Shown: piece by piece, positions 54,300 to 64,000 of the stretch
How positions within the stretch are numbered: position 1 is the stretch's first letter
Layout of the letters: the number at the start of each line of letters is the position of its first letter
Assembly: GCA_944470555.2 (NCBI GenBank)
Contig: OX104127.1
Location: 27,357,661-27,421,660, forward strand
Reading direction: 5' to 3'
Source of the DNA: Heterobilharzia americana
Lineage: Eukaryota > Platyhelminthes > Trematoda > Strigeidida > Schistosomatidae
DNA length: 64,000 nucleotides
The notes under the pieces: model-generated
Databases searched by the model: none
Seen by the model: the letters and a program-made list of their open reading frames with translations, nothing else
Told to the model about the DNA's origin: nothing
Made by a program: the position numbers and the translations under genes

Positions 54300-56895
54300 T
54301 ATTATCATTATTATTATTCGTACCTTGCGTTCCCAGTGCAACATAGGGCTTAAGCAGCATGCCTCCATTGCACTCTACTCTCTGAAGTCTTTTCAACCTC
54401 ACTGTACCATTGCCTACAAGCTCTCATTTCTTCCTCACAACATCTCATCCATGTCACCCTCACCTCGGACGCCCAACTCATCGTTGCCCCTTTGGATTAC
54501 ACTCGACGGCCTGGCCTGGCGCGTGATATCATCTAATGATTTCCTCAGTGTATGTCAAATCCAATTCATTTCCACTTTCTTCTGCACATTTGTTCGGTGA
54601 GAGGTTCTTAGTTGGTTGGTTGCCAGCCAGCTAGCCAGCCAGCCAGAGTTCCTCACTGATTATTCTTATCATTCCGGCCATCTGGTCTCCATCTTCAGTA
54701 TTGAGTAAGTGTAGGCGGCAGCTGTTCATGAATGTCTGTAATTTGTCAAAAATGCTTTTCGTGATGCGCCAAGTCTCTCAACAATCACATAGAAGCACTG
54801 ACTTGACTGGATTGGTGCTAAAAATCTGGATGTTGTTCACGCTTCATGCTGGGTGCATTGCATTTCAGCGCAGTCGATCTGCACACTGATTATTTCAGAT
54901 TGATGCAGAAAGATCTGTCTTGCTGACTTTCCCATGCTAGCCTTGACATCCTCATCTATGCCTGTGCTTCCTGTATTCGACCAAAATGAGGAAAATGGTC
55001 GGTGAAGATAGCAGGCTTGTAGCATCCTCACATAGCATAGCATGGCATATAGCTGGTGTTGAATGAGGTTGTTAAAGGTTTGTGGCACTAAAACCGTAGT
55101 GCTGAAGCAAGCAGCTGCCTGCCAAATTACTTCTCATTCGATGGTGTTGAAGGCCTTTTCAAAGTCAATGAATTTGATGTAAAGAGTTTTCGCTTCAACA
55201 GTTTTTGAAATGGTCAGCCCATAGCTTCCTTTCTTTCTCCCCTTTGCTAATTAAGTTTCCTTCACTATCTCTCATTGGTTTCATCTGAGTTGATCTCTTC
55301 CCTCCCAGATAGTAACCTGATTATTTTTGATATCGTGTTGTCAGATCTCTGTCTATCCTACCTGCAACCTGTTCTGCTGAACTTGCCAGTGTGTTGTAGA
55401 AGTGTCATTTGTCTTTGTGCACACTCCTCTTCACTTCTTTGTTCAGTGTAGTGTTTTACAGGTTGTACTTGATTCCTCTTTTCGTTGTTCATCCCTGCAC
55501 TGCACTGGTTCATCTTCTCCTTCACCATCTTCCTCTCCCTCCTCTATCACCTTCCATGTGTCCGTCGAGATCCATTTCTTGTCTTGTCCTGCTTCTTCCT
55601 CCTTCCTAACATGGCTATGCACGTTTCCTTCCACATAGCTTTCAAAGGGTACCAGTGTTCTTCCACGCAGGTTTCTTCACGGATGTTGCTTAATGTCTCC
55701 CATTTTGTCCTGATGCCTGATGATGTGAAGATGTCTTTTGTAGTTTCGTCCTTCAGTTCAGTTCCTGGGTGTTGAACATCAACTGTGGTCTATCACCACC
55801 AATTTCTGTGAAGGCTTTCAACTTGGTTTTGAAGGCAGGTTCCTTGCACTAGATAGTGAGTGGTGTAAATCTACATCTGCTCCTCTTCTTCATTTGATCT
55901 TGTGTCCAGTAGGCTGCGTCTCCATCTTATTGAGATTGAGATGAAGTCAATCTGGTTTTTAGTATGTCCTGGTGTCTGGTGAAGTCAAATCTATGTCCCT
56001 CGCTTTGTGAATATCCTTGTGCTTGTACACACTGTCTCGAACCACCAAATCATTAGAGGCGCAGACGTCTGCAAACAGTTCTCCATTCTCATTCATCGTT
56101 TCACCGAGTGCCTGCCTCTCGACCCATCATGAATTCTCTTCCTGTGCTGTCTGCTCCCCATTCGACATTCATGTCACCCCCACCCATCAGGACTTTGATG
56201 TCGCTATACGGGGTCTGTCTAGTACTGATTGCAGTTGTCTATACAACTCCTTCTTCTTCTCGTGATCTGCATTATTTTTAGGTGTGCAGCGTAGCATTCT
56301 ATGATTGTGACTTTCCTTCCTTTTGGTTTGAATCTTGCTGTCATCATCCTGCAGCAAGAGATTAGCTCCCTCTGTATGAGAGCCCTCGATGCTCTCGGGG
56401 ACATCATGATCGCCACTCCAAAGCTAAGTGTGTTTGTGATTGTCGTTTGGGTGACAATATCGGAGTAGATTATTGACTCTCGAGTTGACAGTTTGGAGAG
56501 TGCACTTCCATTCCATCTGCCCTCACAGATTCTTAGCCTAGTACTTCTATGCCATATCTTCTCATTTCTTTTGAGATCTGGGCAGTCTTGCCAGTCAGCC
56601 AGCCAGCTTCGAATATCATGTGGACATTCCATGTCCCTATGCTTAGCTTACTTTTGCTTTTATCAAGAGAAGACAAATCAGCCAATTCACCTCCCGAAAG
56701 CTTTCACCAACTGGCGTCATTTCATCTTTCCGATTCCAGCTACGAATAGGTTTATTTTTATTTCGTATATTTTCTCCGTGCTTTGAAGTTTCTTTAGCGA
56801 TCGGATTGGTTTTCCGAGATGGGGTCGCTAGCTTTGCGTCCAGCTTCGCCTCTTTTTCCTAGCTTAGGATCGGCTAGTAAACTAGGCGAAGTCAG
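54300..56895 (-). mobile_element. Most complete RTE lineage B copy (endonuclease to 3' end), antisense
   Basis: On the minus strand: a 5' leader (56895-56810), an APE-type endonuclease N-terminal region at 56632-56219 (RICEGRWNGSALSKL, ESIIYSDIV, FGVAIMMSPRASRALIQREL, KVTIIECYAAHLK), further endonuclease and RT N-terminal sequence to about 55.2 kb, an RT palm piece (55.00-55.19 kb), and the 3' segment ending in a TAATAATAATGATAA tail at 54300. RT motif B/C sequence is deleted around 54970-55000. Frames are broken throughout. The layout (EN-RT, short TAA-type tail) fits RTE/SR2. Confidence 0.85.
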
Positions 56896-57364
56896 AGACT
56901 CTAAATTAAAAGTAAAATTTAGTTACAATCATCTACACACGGAAAATCAGTTTCTCAGACTTTAGCCAGAAATGATTTTATAAAACAAAGACAATAATGG
57001 ATCATAAGTATGAATCTAATAACTTAGCATACGCCACTTGTGCGCAAACACCTGTGCCCAGATTAAACAATATGTAAAGTCGAATTAATAAAGGTTTATA
57101 ACAAAAAACTGAGTGTTGGTATTTTATGCAAACTAAATGGTGATAAATAGTACGTCTAGAATTGCTACGTATAATACGCTTACCAATGAGGTCACGTACC
57201 AGATAGACAGATGCAGCCAATCACTTTCATTTTTAGAGCTAATATCTTAACCATGTTGTTTCTTGTATTATTCCGCCGTTGCGTGTATCGAATTGATCGG
57301 TCTCTATTTGCTTGTGGGTTATTGCACCAATAGATTGATATTCCACGCACATGAATTATACATT
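56896..57364. other. Unassigned; minus-strand open frame of unknown origin
   Basis: A 72-codon minus frame (57220-57002) reads MAASVYLVRDLIGKRIIRSN, then FCYKPLLIRLYILFNLGTGV and CAQVAYAKLLDSYL. I do not recognise a family. Its position just upstream of the RTE 5' leader suggests another repeat (possibly a solo LTR or element leader). Confidence 0.3.
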
Positions 57365-57600
57365 AATGATGTATAGTGGCTAGCAGTGGAGTCCAGGACG
57401 TACTTTTCATTCTATTTAGGACTTGTCAGCTGGATGTACCTGCCTCCCAGCAAGCCATGTTGTTCCCACTGGGACTTGAACTCGGGACTGATAGCTTTAA
57501 ACTCAAGACCACTAGACCATCGAGTCACGACAACCACTTCTTGTGTGACAAGTACAAAGAGGACGAAATGCCTGTCCTGAATTCCACAGATAGAAACTAT
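57365..57600. mobile_element. Sm-alpha-type hammerhead pair F (minus, then plus)
   Basis: Minus hammerhead at 57376-57440: CTGACAA (G8 changed to A), stem II AGTCCTAAATAGAAT, GAAAA, CGTC, then CTGGACTCCACTGC. The tRNA-like part at 57470-57535 reads on the minus strand (A-box TGGTCTAGTGG, B-box AGTTCAAGTCC). Plus remnant at 57530-57595: AGAGGAC, GAAAT, GTC, CTGAATTCC, with the first core box destroyed. Both are predicted inactive. One tRNA-like head appears to lie between two hammerheads facing outwards. Confidence 0.7.
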
Positions 57601-58439
57601 CCATCATTAATATATAATTCTTAATCATGCTTTATCTAAACTCCTGTCATGTGAATTCGGTTTTGGTGCTAATTACAAGGAAGATTTGATAGAATTTTGT
57701 TCAGAGTACCAGTTCAGGGACTCAACTCTGATACTACCAAATATATGATATAATGTACAGTTTTAAAAAGTTCTGTCAATGGAACTGATGACAGACTTTA
57801 ATGAACAATGTGCATACCTGAACTCTTCATGAATATTGGATGAAATATGCCCTAAGAGTTAATCAAACATGTTACTCAGAAGCATACCGGTAAGTGATTG
57901 TAATGTGCCTATCTCAAGAGTAAATAAGACTAGAAAAAGATAATAAAACACTTTTCACAACCAAAATAGACTTCTCCAAGAAGCAATACAGAGATTTTTA
58001 AAACTATATTTAACCGCTTTATCAAACAACTAGATAATAGGATTCATAGACAATCAAATGATGATAACGTAGCAAAAGAACAACAGTGACGAGCGAAGAA
58101 GAGTAAACCAGATCTACCGCGATTCTACAATCTACAAAAAAAATGCACAAAACAGGCATTTCATTGCAACATTAGGTAAAATGATATCACTGAACTTACC
58201 AAAACAAATATATAAAAATCTAGAACACATCGTCAATGAGGACAAACATTAATTCACCTCAGCAGATTGATTCCGAGAGAAAACAAATAATTTCAGAACA
58301 TATCAATGAAAATAATTTCACCTCTCATACTAACTGACCATCTTTGAAAAACAAGGGACAATAAATACCCTGTAAAACGATAATAATCATTTATTAGTAC
58401 CTGTTATTTACCGCTGTTATACTGAATTCATCTAACTGA
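57601..58439. other. Unassigned sequence
   Basis: No gene or repeat recognised. Confidence 0.4.
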
Positions 58440-58545
58440 CTTTTGTAGGCATATGAGCTCTTATATATTGCTTATACATCTAGCTGATGAATCCTAAAGA
58501 GGAAAATACAAGCGTCCTGGATTCCACTGCTAATAATCCTTCAAA
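58440..58545 (+). mobile_element. Sm-alpha-type hammerhead remnant
   Basis: CTGATGA at 58484-58490 is intact. Stem I pairs CTAG/TCTAG-like bases with CTGGA (five pairs including a G-T). GTC at 58514-58516 is followed by CTGGATTCCACTGCTA. The GAAA box is degraded (AAAATAC) and stem II is short. Predicted inactive. No tRNA-like head is seen. Confidence 0.65.
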
Positions 58546-60139
58546 GTGTTCAAAAGTCACGGTTAAAAACATGGCAACTAACTACTCTGCGTCTTACAGC
58601 CTACTTTCAGCCTGACAAAACATTCACAAATAAACTTAATGAAACAGTGATACAACGGTTAAAGTCAACAGACATTATCGTCGTGAGAATTGAAGTTTGA
58701 ATAGATCATCAAGATAACCCTTTGTCCAAGTCTCAAAACTGGCAAAGTTGTACATACATTCAATCAAATCAATGAAAATTCCAAAGGTATTCAAAATAAG
58801 CATACTCCATTTCCAGACATCCTCGTCAATATAAACCAAGATTGAATGGTGAAAGGGTGGGTGCTGTAGTAATAAAGGGATGTCTCACAAAATGAGCGGA
58901 GCACCAACACTGTTCACGTACCGAAACTTACTGTAATAAACAATAAAACGCTGACCACTCATAAAAATACCTTCTTGAGGTATTAAAAGCCAATAATTAT
59001 TCATTTAGCTTTATCGGGAAGCGCATATGAGCAGAACACAGGAAGAGGCAAGTCACCTAAGATCACCAAGCAAATTACCCTAGTCTATTGTGTACTTTTT
59101 CATTTGACTCTGGTGTTCCATAAGCCCTGAATTAATGTAGAACATCTCGCTTAAACGAAGAGGTCTATCAGCAAAATATTCCATCATTATTAACCCAAAA
59201 AATCAGTTGTAAGAACTGTCAACAGTACACATTAGTCATTTCAGACATGTGGTGGCTCAAAACGTTTATGAGCATCAACCAGTAGTGTAACCGTATGATA
59301 ACTTCTTGTTGATCTAAATCCACGTGGACAAAATCAGTCAGAACTTCACGTACGATAAGTAGAGAGAAGCATAAAGTAATACTATTATCACAAAATATCT
59401 GGAATTATGATGCTATACTGAAATGACTATGAGCAACTGCTTAGGAACCAGTGAACAACTGAATTCTCGGAAATGGCTCAAGCTAACTAACGAATAAGCT
59501 TCAAGACAAAAGCAATAGGACATAGTTACAGTGATGTAGGAAGAAACAAGTCTTTAGAATAACCTATAACTCAGTGAGATTGGACATCGGCGCTCACCTT
59601 CAGTTTCAACAGTACACCACTAAACATCCATACCATTCAGCACGTTTCAGTGTTACTTTGTATGGCTCCAGCACAAACTCCTAGTCAGTCATCTTCTGCA
59701 TTTCCGTTTTGCCGCACGATTTGACGAATTTTTCTGTTTCCTCACGGTGGGATTGGTATGACTCCCACAAATCCAACGAATTTATGATTGAAGTCTGCAT
59801 CTATTCAGATTATTTACATAATATCTGAATTAAAACAAAATCTTTCCTCAATGTGATCCTGGATAAATAAACCAATATACTCTAGGAAAATTGTCTTTCA
59901 TTCACAATCGAATGCCAGTCAAATATTCCATCTGGACATTCAAGTAACTTGTAAATGCTTCACTTTCTAATGAAGAAAGTATCAGTAAAATCACTTAGCC
60001 CAGTGATAAACATTTTTTTTTGATTCAACACTAAAGTTTGTGGAACAGTAAACAATTCCATTCTCATAATAAAATGCAAGGTTACTTCATTGTTTAAAAA
60101 ATTATATGACGAAAGCTGTGTGGTGACACTAATATAAAT
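58546..60139. other. Unassigned sequence
   Basis: No gene or repeat recognised. Confidence 0.4.
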
Positions 60140-60320
60140 TTGGATAAAGTAATCGGAAGACATAGATTATCTGAAAAATGTGGTGTATTTGCGCTATACA
60201 TTTCGAAAAATCTGGTCATACGTTTACTTGTCAAGCCAGTTTATATATGAAAACTGGAAGTTGGAGAATGACAAATATGTCATAAAGGAATTCAATAATA
60301 AGAAAGATAATGAAAGGATA
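60140..60320 (-). repeat. Solo Penelope-like 3' flank
   Basis: GATTATCTGAAAAATGTGGTG...CTATACATTTCGAAAAATCTGG aligns with the 3' flank of the minus-strand PLE copy at 52.33-52.43 kb and more weakly with 37.5 kb. No coding part is attached. Confidence 0.55.
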
Positions 60321-61004
60321 AAAAGTATAAAATAGGGTATGAAAAGATGAAGTTGAAGTCTTACAAATCTTACATTTCAAGTCAAACATTTCTCAGACAT
60401 TTTTATAAAACTTTGCGTTTCACAAAATTGAAACTTAATGTCTCAAACCTCCTTCTACTCCCTAAATCTCATACTTATAGTTGCAGTGAGAACATAAGTT
60501 GTATTAGTTGAACTTCATGTTCAGTCTTCATGTATGCTGTCTGATACTTCGTTAATGTCATTTCAAGTTCGTCAATTTTTTGTAGTTCTGTCATCATTAA
60601 ATCGAAGGAGAAGATAAAGGAGAAGCTGTCAAAATCGTGTACTAATAAATAAATAAATATTTCGTTCTCATATTAGTAATTTAACATGAGAGAAGCCAGT
60701 TTACAGACATCATCATATTGATATATATTGGAAAATGTACAAGATTTTACGGGATCTGAATGGTACGGAATGGAGGTCATTAAATTAGATTAAAAACATC
60801 AGAAGATTACACAAGTCATGAAATGAACAAGAAAATACCACTTTTCAGCGTATACAGAGTGTTAAAGTTTGGATCGTTTTCAGTTATACTTTTTTCATCA
60901 TTAGTGGCACCAAGGTAGAGCGAAATTCCAAATTTCCGTTACAAGCAGTCGACTTGTTTGGTTCGTCTTCACGATGCCCCGTTACTCTATTATTATTTTA
61001 TATT
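60321..61004. other. Unassigned sequence
   Basis: No gene or repeat recognised before the TTATTATTAGTCC tail of the next RTE copy. Confidence 0.4.
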
Positions 61005-62225
61005 ATTTATTATTAGTCCTTTGGGTTCCTAGTGGAACATAGGGCTTCAGTAGCACGTCTCCATTCCACTCTCTTCTCTGAAATCTTTTGAACCTAACTC
61101 CACGACAGCCCACAACCTCTCATTTCCTCCTCGCTCGATCTCCTCCATGTCAACCTCACCTCAGACGCCCAACTCGTGGCTTCCCGTGGGGATTCCACTC
61201 GAGAGTCTGGCCTGACGCGTGATGTCCCCAGTCGGCCTTCTCAGTATATGCCCAATCCATCTCCACTTCCTTCCAGTGCATATTTGTTGAGCGATAGCTT
61301 CTTGGTTGGTTCATCGCTAATTCTTTCTGGCCATCTGAGCTTCAGTAACCAGCCAGCGTAGACAGTTGTTTATGAATGTCTGTAGTTTGCTGAGAACGCC
61401 TTTCGTAACCCGCCAAGTCTCTGAATCATACAGAAGCACTGATTTGACTGAATTGGTGTTGGAAATCCGGATCTTGTTCCACATACTGAGTGCAGTGCAG
61501 AAGATCTCCACACTGGTTTCAGGCTAATAAACGACTGTCTTGCTTTTCCGATCCTGGCTGGCTTTGACGTCCTCATCTGTGCCTGTGGTGCTTGTAGTTG
61601 AACCAGTACTTCTTAGATAGGTGAAGGAGGCTAATTCCTTTACTTTTCTCCCGTTCATGGTGATTGGTGTTCGTCGTTAGTGTTCTTGTTGTTGGTTGGG
61701 TATCTTCATCACCTCTGTCTTCTATATATTCACTTGAAGTCCTGTCTTCGCTGCCCTGCATCACCTCTTCTGTCAACTTGTTATTTTTCGCCTGTAGACC
61801 TTCCAGTTTGTGTGACATCAGATACAAGTCATCGGCGAAATCCAAGTCTTCCAGGATCTTTTCCGAGGTCCAGCCAGCGTATCCTCCTCTTCTCGCTCCT
61901 CACTGTTTGTCGCATGATCCAGTCCACTACAATCAGGAATATCATGGGTGATAGTAGACAACCTTGTTTCACTCCTGTCTTCACTTCACTTCAGTGGCAT
62001 CACTGAGCTTTCCATTGTGTTGTGAATTACTTGGCTGGCATGTAGCGTCTTCATATAGTTGTTGAATGAGAGTGATAAAGATTTGCGGTATTCCATGGTG
62101 TTGAAGTAACTACCAAATTACCTCTCGGTCGACGCTGTCAAAGGCCTTCTCAAAGTCGATGAAGTTGAGGTAGAGAGCTGATTGCCATTCTATGCTCTGT
62201 TCTATGATGCGTTACTCTACATAAA
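61005..62225 (-). mobile_element. RTE lineage B copy, antisense
   Basis: The 3' end lies at the TTATTATTAG tail. The minus strand reads RIGKARQSFISLKPVWRSSA (about 61.52 kb), SVLLYDSETWRVTKGVLSKL (about 61.42 kb) and DFADDLYLMSHKLEGLQAKN (61.80-61.85 kb, FADDL box intact). It continues into RT motif A at about 62.16 kb and stops at about 62225. Frame breaks are present. Confidence 0.85.
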
Positions 62226-62264
62226 AGTCTATTTTACCATAAATTCTTATGCTTATAGCTGCGG

Positions 62265-64000
62265 GTACCTGAAGAACCCACACTGACGACGTCGAGAATC
62301 CGTAAGTTTTCACGTAATCATGTAATCCAAGTGAATATATATTCAAGTGTTATCATTCACAGCAATATAGATAGTGAATCCCATGTTATCTCATTTTCAA
62401 TTAATCCAGATAAATATGTGACTAATTTATCTTCTATTCAACTTTTGACATGTGAGAAGGACGTGAATTCCCTCGGATTCACTTTTTCGGTTCCCCGTGC
62501 AAAAGTTTCGGATTTGGCTATTGATGTCGAATCTGAAAGTCTGTATGATCAGTTATTTCCCCTTGTTCCAACCTCCTCAGATAATCAGAGTTTCTTGAAG
62601 GTTAAGCTAGTGGATACTGCCCATCAATTCCATAGTTTAGAGCCAAGATAAAGAGGCATCCTAACTTTGCAACATTTCAAAGTCTTAAAAGGACTTTGAA
62701 ATGGATCTGATGTGATCATTCTCAGACCCGATTAAGGTGCAGGTGTGGTCGTAATGAACAAATGTGATTACAAAACAAGATGTCCATACTTAGTGATGAA
62801 AGTAAATTCATGTTTGATGTTCCATAGGACGACCTTAGGAAATCAGAATGCAGAGTAACATCTAGTCTAGTAGAACTCTTGAATATGAATGTTATCAGCA
62901 AGGAAGAATTCACTCAGATCTAATCTATGGGGTCCGAGCTACCTGATCTGTATGGATCGCCTAAAATTCATAAAACTAACAATCTTTTACATTCTATACT
63001 CTCTATGTTCGGTTCACCCACAAATAAATTTGCGGAATGGTTAGTGAAAACTTTAATTCCTATTCGAAATGAATTATATAAGTCTTCAGTAAAACCATTG
63101 ACATTCTTTGTGACAATGTATCTTTCAGTAATTCTTCTTTCCCTGTCCTTTCAACGTGTTTGAAACAGCTGCTATTATCGTGGACTGATAATGTTCACTT
63201 CACATTTGAACAAGGACATTTTTGAAAAAAATAGATGGTGTGGCCATGAGAAGTCCCCTTGGACCATTGCTATCTGATATTTACATGACACATTTTGAAG
63301 GCTTGACTAGTGATCTCATCAGTAAAGTTACTCTCTGTAAGCGATATGTTGAAGATGCAATTCTAATATATGACCAGCATACAGATGCGAGATGTTAGTT
63401 AGAAAGACTTAACATCGTACAAAACAACATGAGATTAAAACATGAAAAAGAGAAAGACAACCATCTGCCGTTCTTGGATATAACCCCCATTCGCAGAAAC
63501 GACGGTTCAATAAAACGGTCGATTTGTAGGAGACCCACTTAGAAAGATCAGTAAATTAAGTTTCTATACCTTTTGTCCAACCCAAAACAAGGGGGGTTTA
63601 GTAACCTGCCTATTCAAAAGGATCGAGTGTATTTGGATGATGATATCAAAATACTAACTGAAACATTAATGGTGAATGGATATCCATTGAAGTTCATAGG
63701 CCGTTGCAAAATTCAGCCAACGTTGAAACCCACTGCTTACTCTGTTCCAAAGAAAGGCGTATATATCGCGCTACCATAAAGAGGCGAAGTTAGCAGCGTA
63801 ATATTACAACGATGGCTAAGGTCTGCCATTAGCAAGCTAAGCTTATGGTTGTTGAGAAGACCAAACATCTGCTGCAACATAGACCTCAACACTGTATAAG
63901 CGATTGCGTTACATCCCACTACGTTTATAACTTTACATGTGTGTGTTTGAACAAACATACACAGGAAAGACTAATCGTCATCTGCACTTGAGGGTAGGGG
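62265..64000 (+). mobile_element. Penelope-like element reverse transcriptase, running off the right edge
   Basis: Sense frames, broken by frameshifts and stops, give in order: NSLGFTFSVPRAKVSD and VKLVDTAHQFHS (62.46-62.64 kb), GAGVVVMNK (62.73 kb), LPDLYGSPKIHK (62.94 kb), FGSPTNKFAEWLVKTL (63.01 kb), VAMRSPLGPLLSDIYMTHFE (63.24 kb), CKRYVEDAILIY (63.34 kb, motif C), LPFLDITPIRRNDGSIKRS (63.47 kb), NGYPLKFIG (63.67 kb), KKGVYIALP (63.75 kb), and the start of a GIY-YIG-like module, TYTGKTNRHLHLRVG (about 63.95 kb). The order is that of schistosome PLEs. Motif C is YVED where YVDD is expected, which with the stops means it is inactive. Confidence 0.85.

Noticed and set aside
55402..56265. Plus-strand frames of 60-97 codons
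   Set aside because: Shadows of the antisense RTE endonuclease/RT region on the minus strand.
57002..57220. Minus-strand frame ending in CAQVAYAKLLDSYL as a host gene
   Set aside because: No domain, no splice context, and it adjoins the 5' leader of an RTE copy; probably part of an unidentified repeat.

Overview
The window looks like nuclear DNA of a flatworm, most likely a blood fluke (Schistosoma). It is AT-rich. Its one confident host gene opens with 33-40 nt introns and then has introns of 3-10 kb. Most of the rest is degraded RTE/SR2-like LINEs, Penelope-like elements (PLEs), a CR1-like LINE fragment, and SINE-like repeats with a tRNA-like head and hammerhead-ribozyme sequence, as known for the schistosome Sm-alpha repeats. 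The genus is inferred from these features. I cannot name the species.

Layout. 1-2.3 kb: unassigned sequence and a 5'-truncated RTE insertion with a 12-bp target-site duplication. 3.3-23.06 kb, + strand: an eight-exon gene for a mitochondrial acetate:succinate CoA-transferase of the acetyl-CoA hydrolase / 4-hydroxybutyrate CoA-transferase family. The exons join in frame to 484 codons plus stop. Its large introns hold RTE fragments, hammerhead SINEs and, in intron 5, a block of about 7.8 kb. 24.5-41 kb: intergenic mosaic of SINE pairs, a CR1-like fragment, RTE copies and a PLE fragment. 41.06-49.04 kb: an inverted, nearly identical copy of the intron 5 block. 49-64 kb: more PLE, SINE and RTE copies, including an RTE copy that reaches its endonuclease region (54.3-56.9 kb), and a PLE reverse transcriptase running off the right edge.

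Inverted duplication is the main theme and occurs at several scales. The 8-kb arms (6.49-14.30 and 41.06-49.04 kb) flank exons 6-8 of the gene, so recombination between them would flip the 3' part of the gene away from its promoter. Smaller inverted pairs lie at 28.2/28.8 kb (CR1-like), 31.2/33.6 kb (RTE) and 26.1/26.2 kb (tRNA-like), and most hammerhead SINEs sit in head-to-head pairs. One SINE hammerhead that keeps its catalytic core lies in sense orientation in intron 6. Most other open frames are chance or repeat-derived. No second host gene can be supported.
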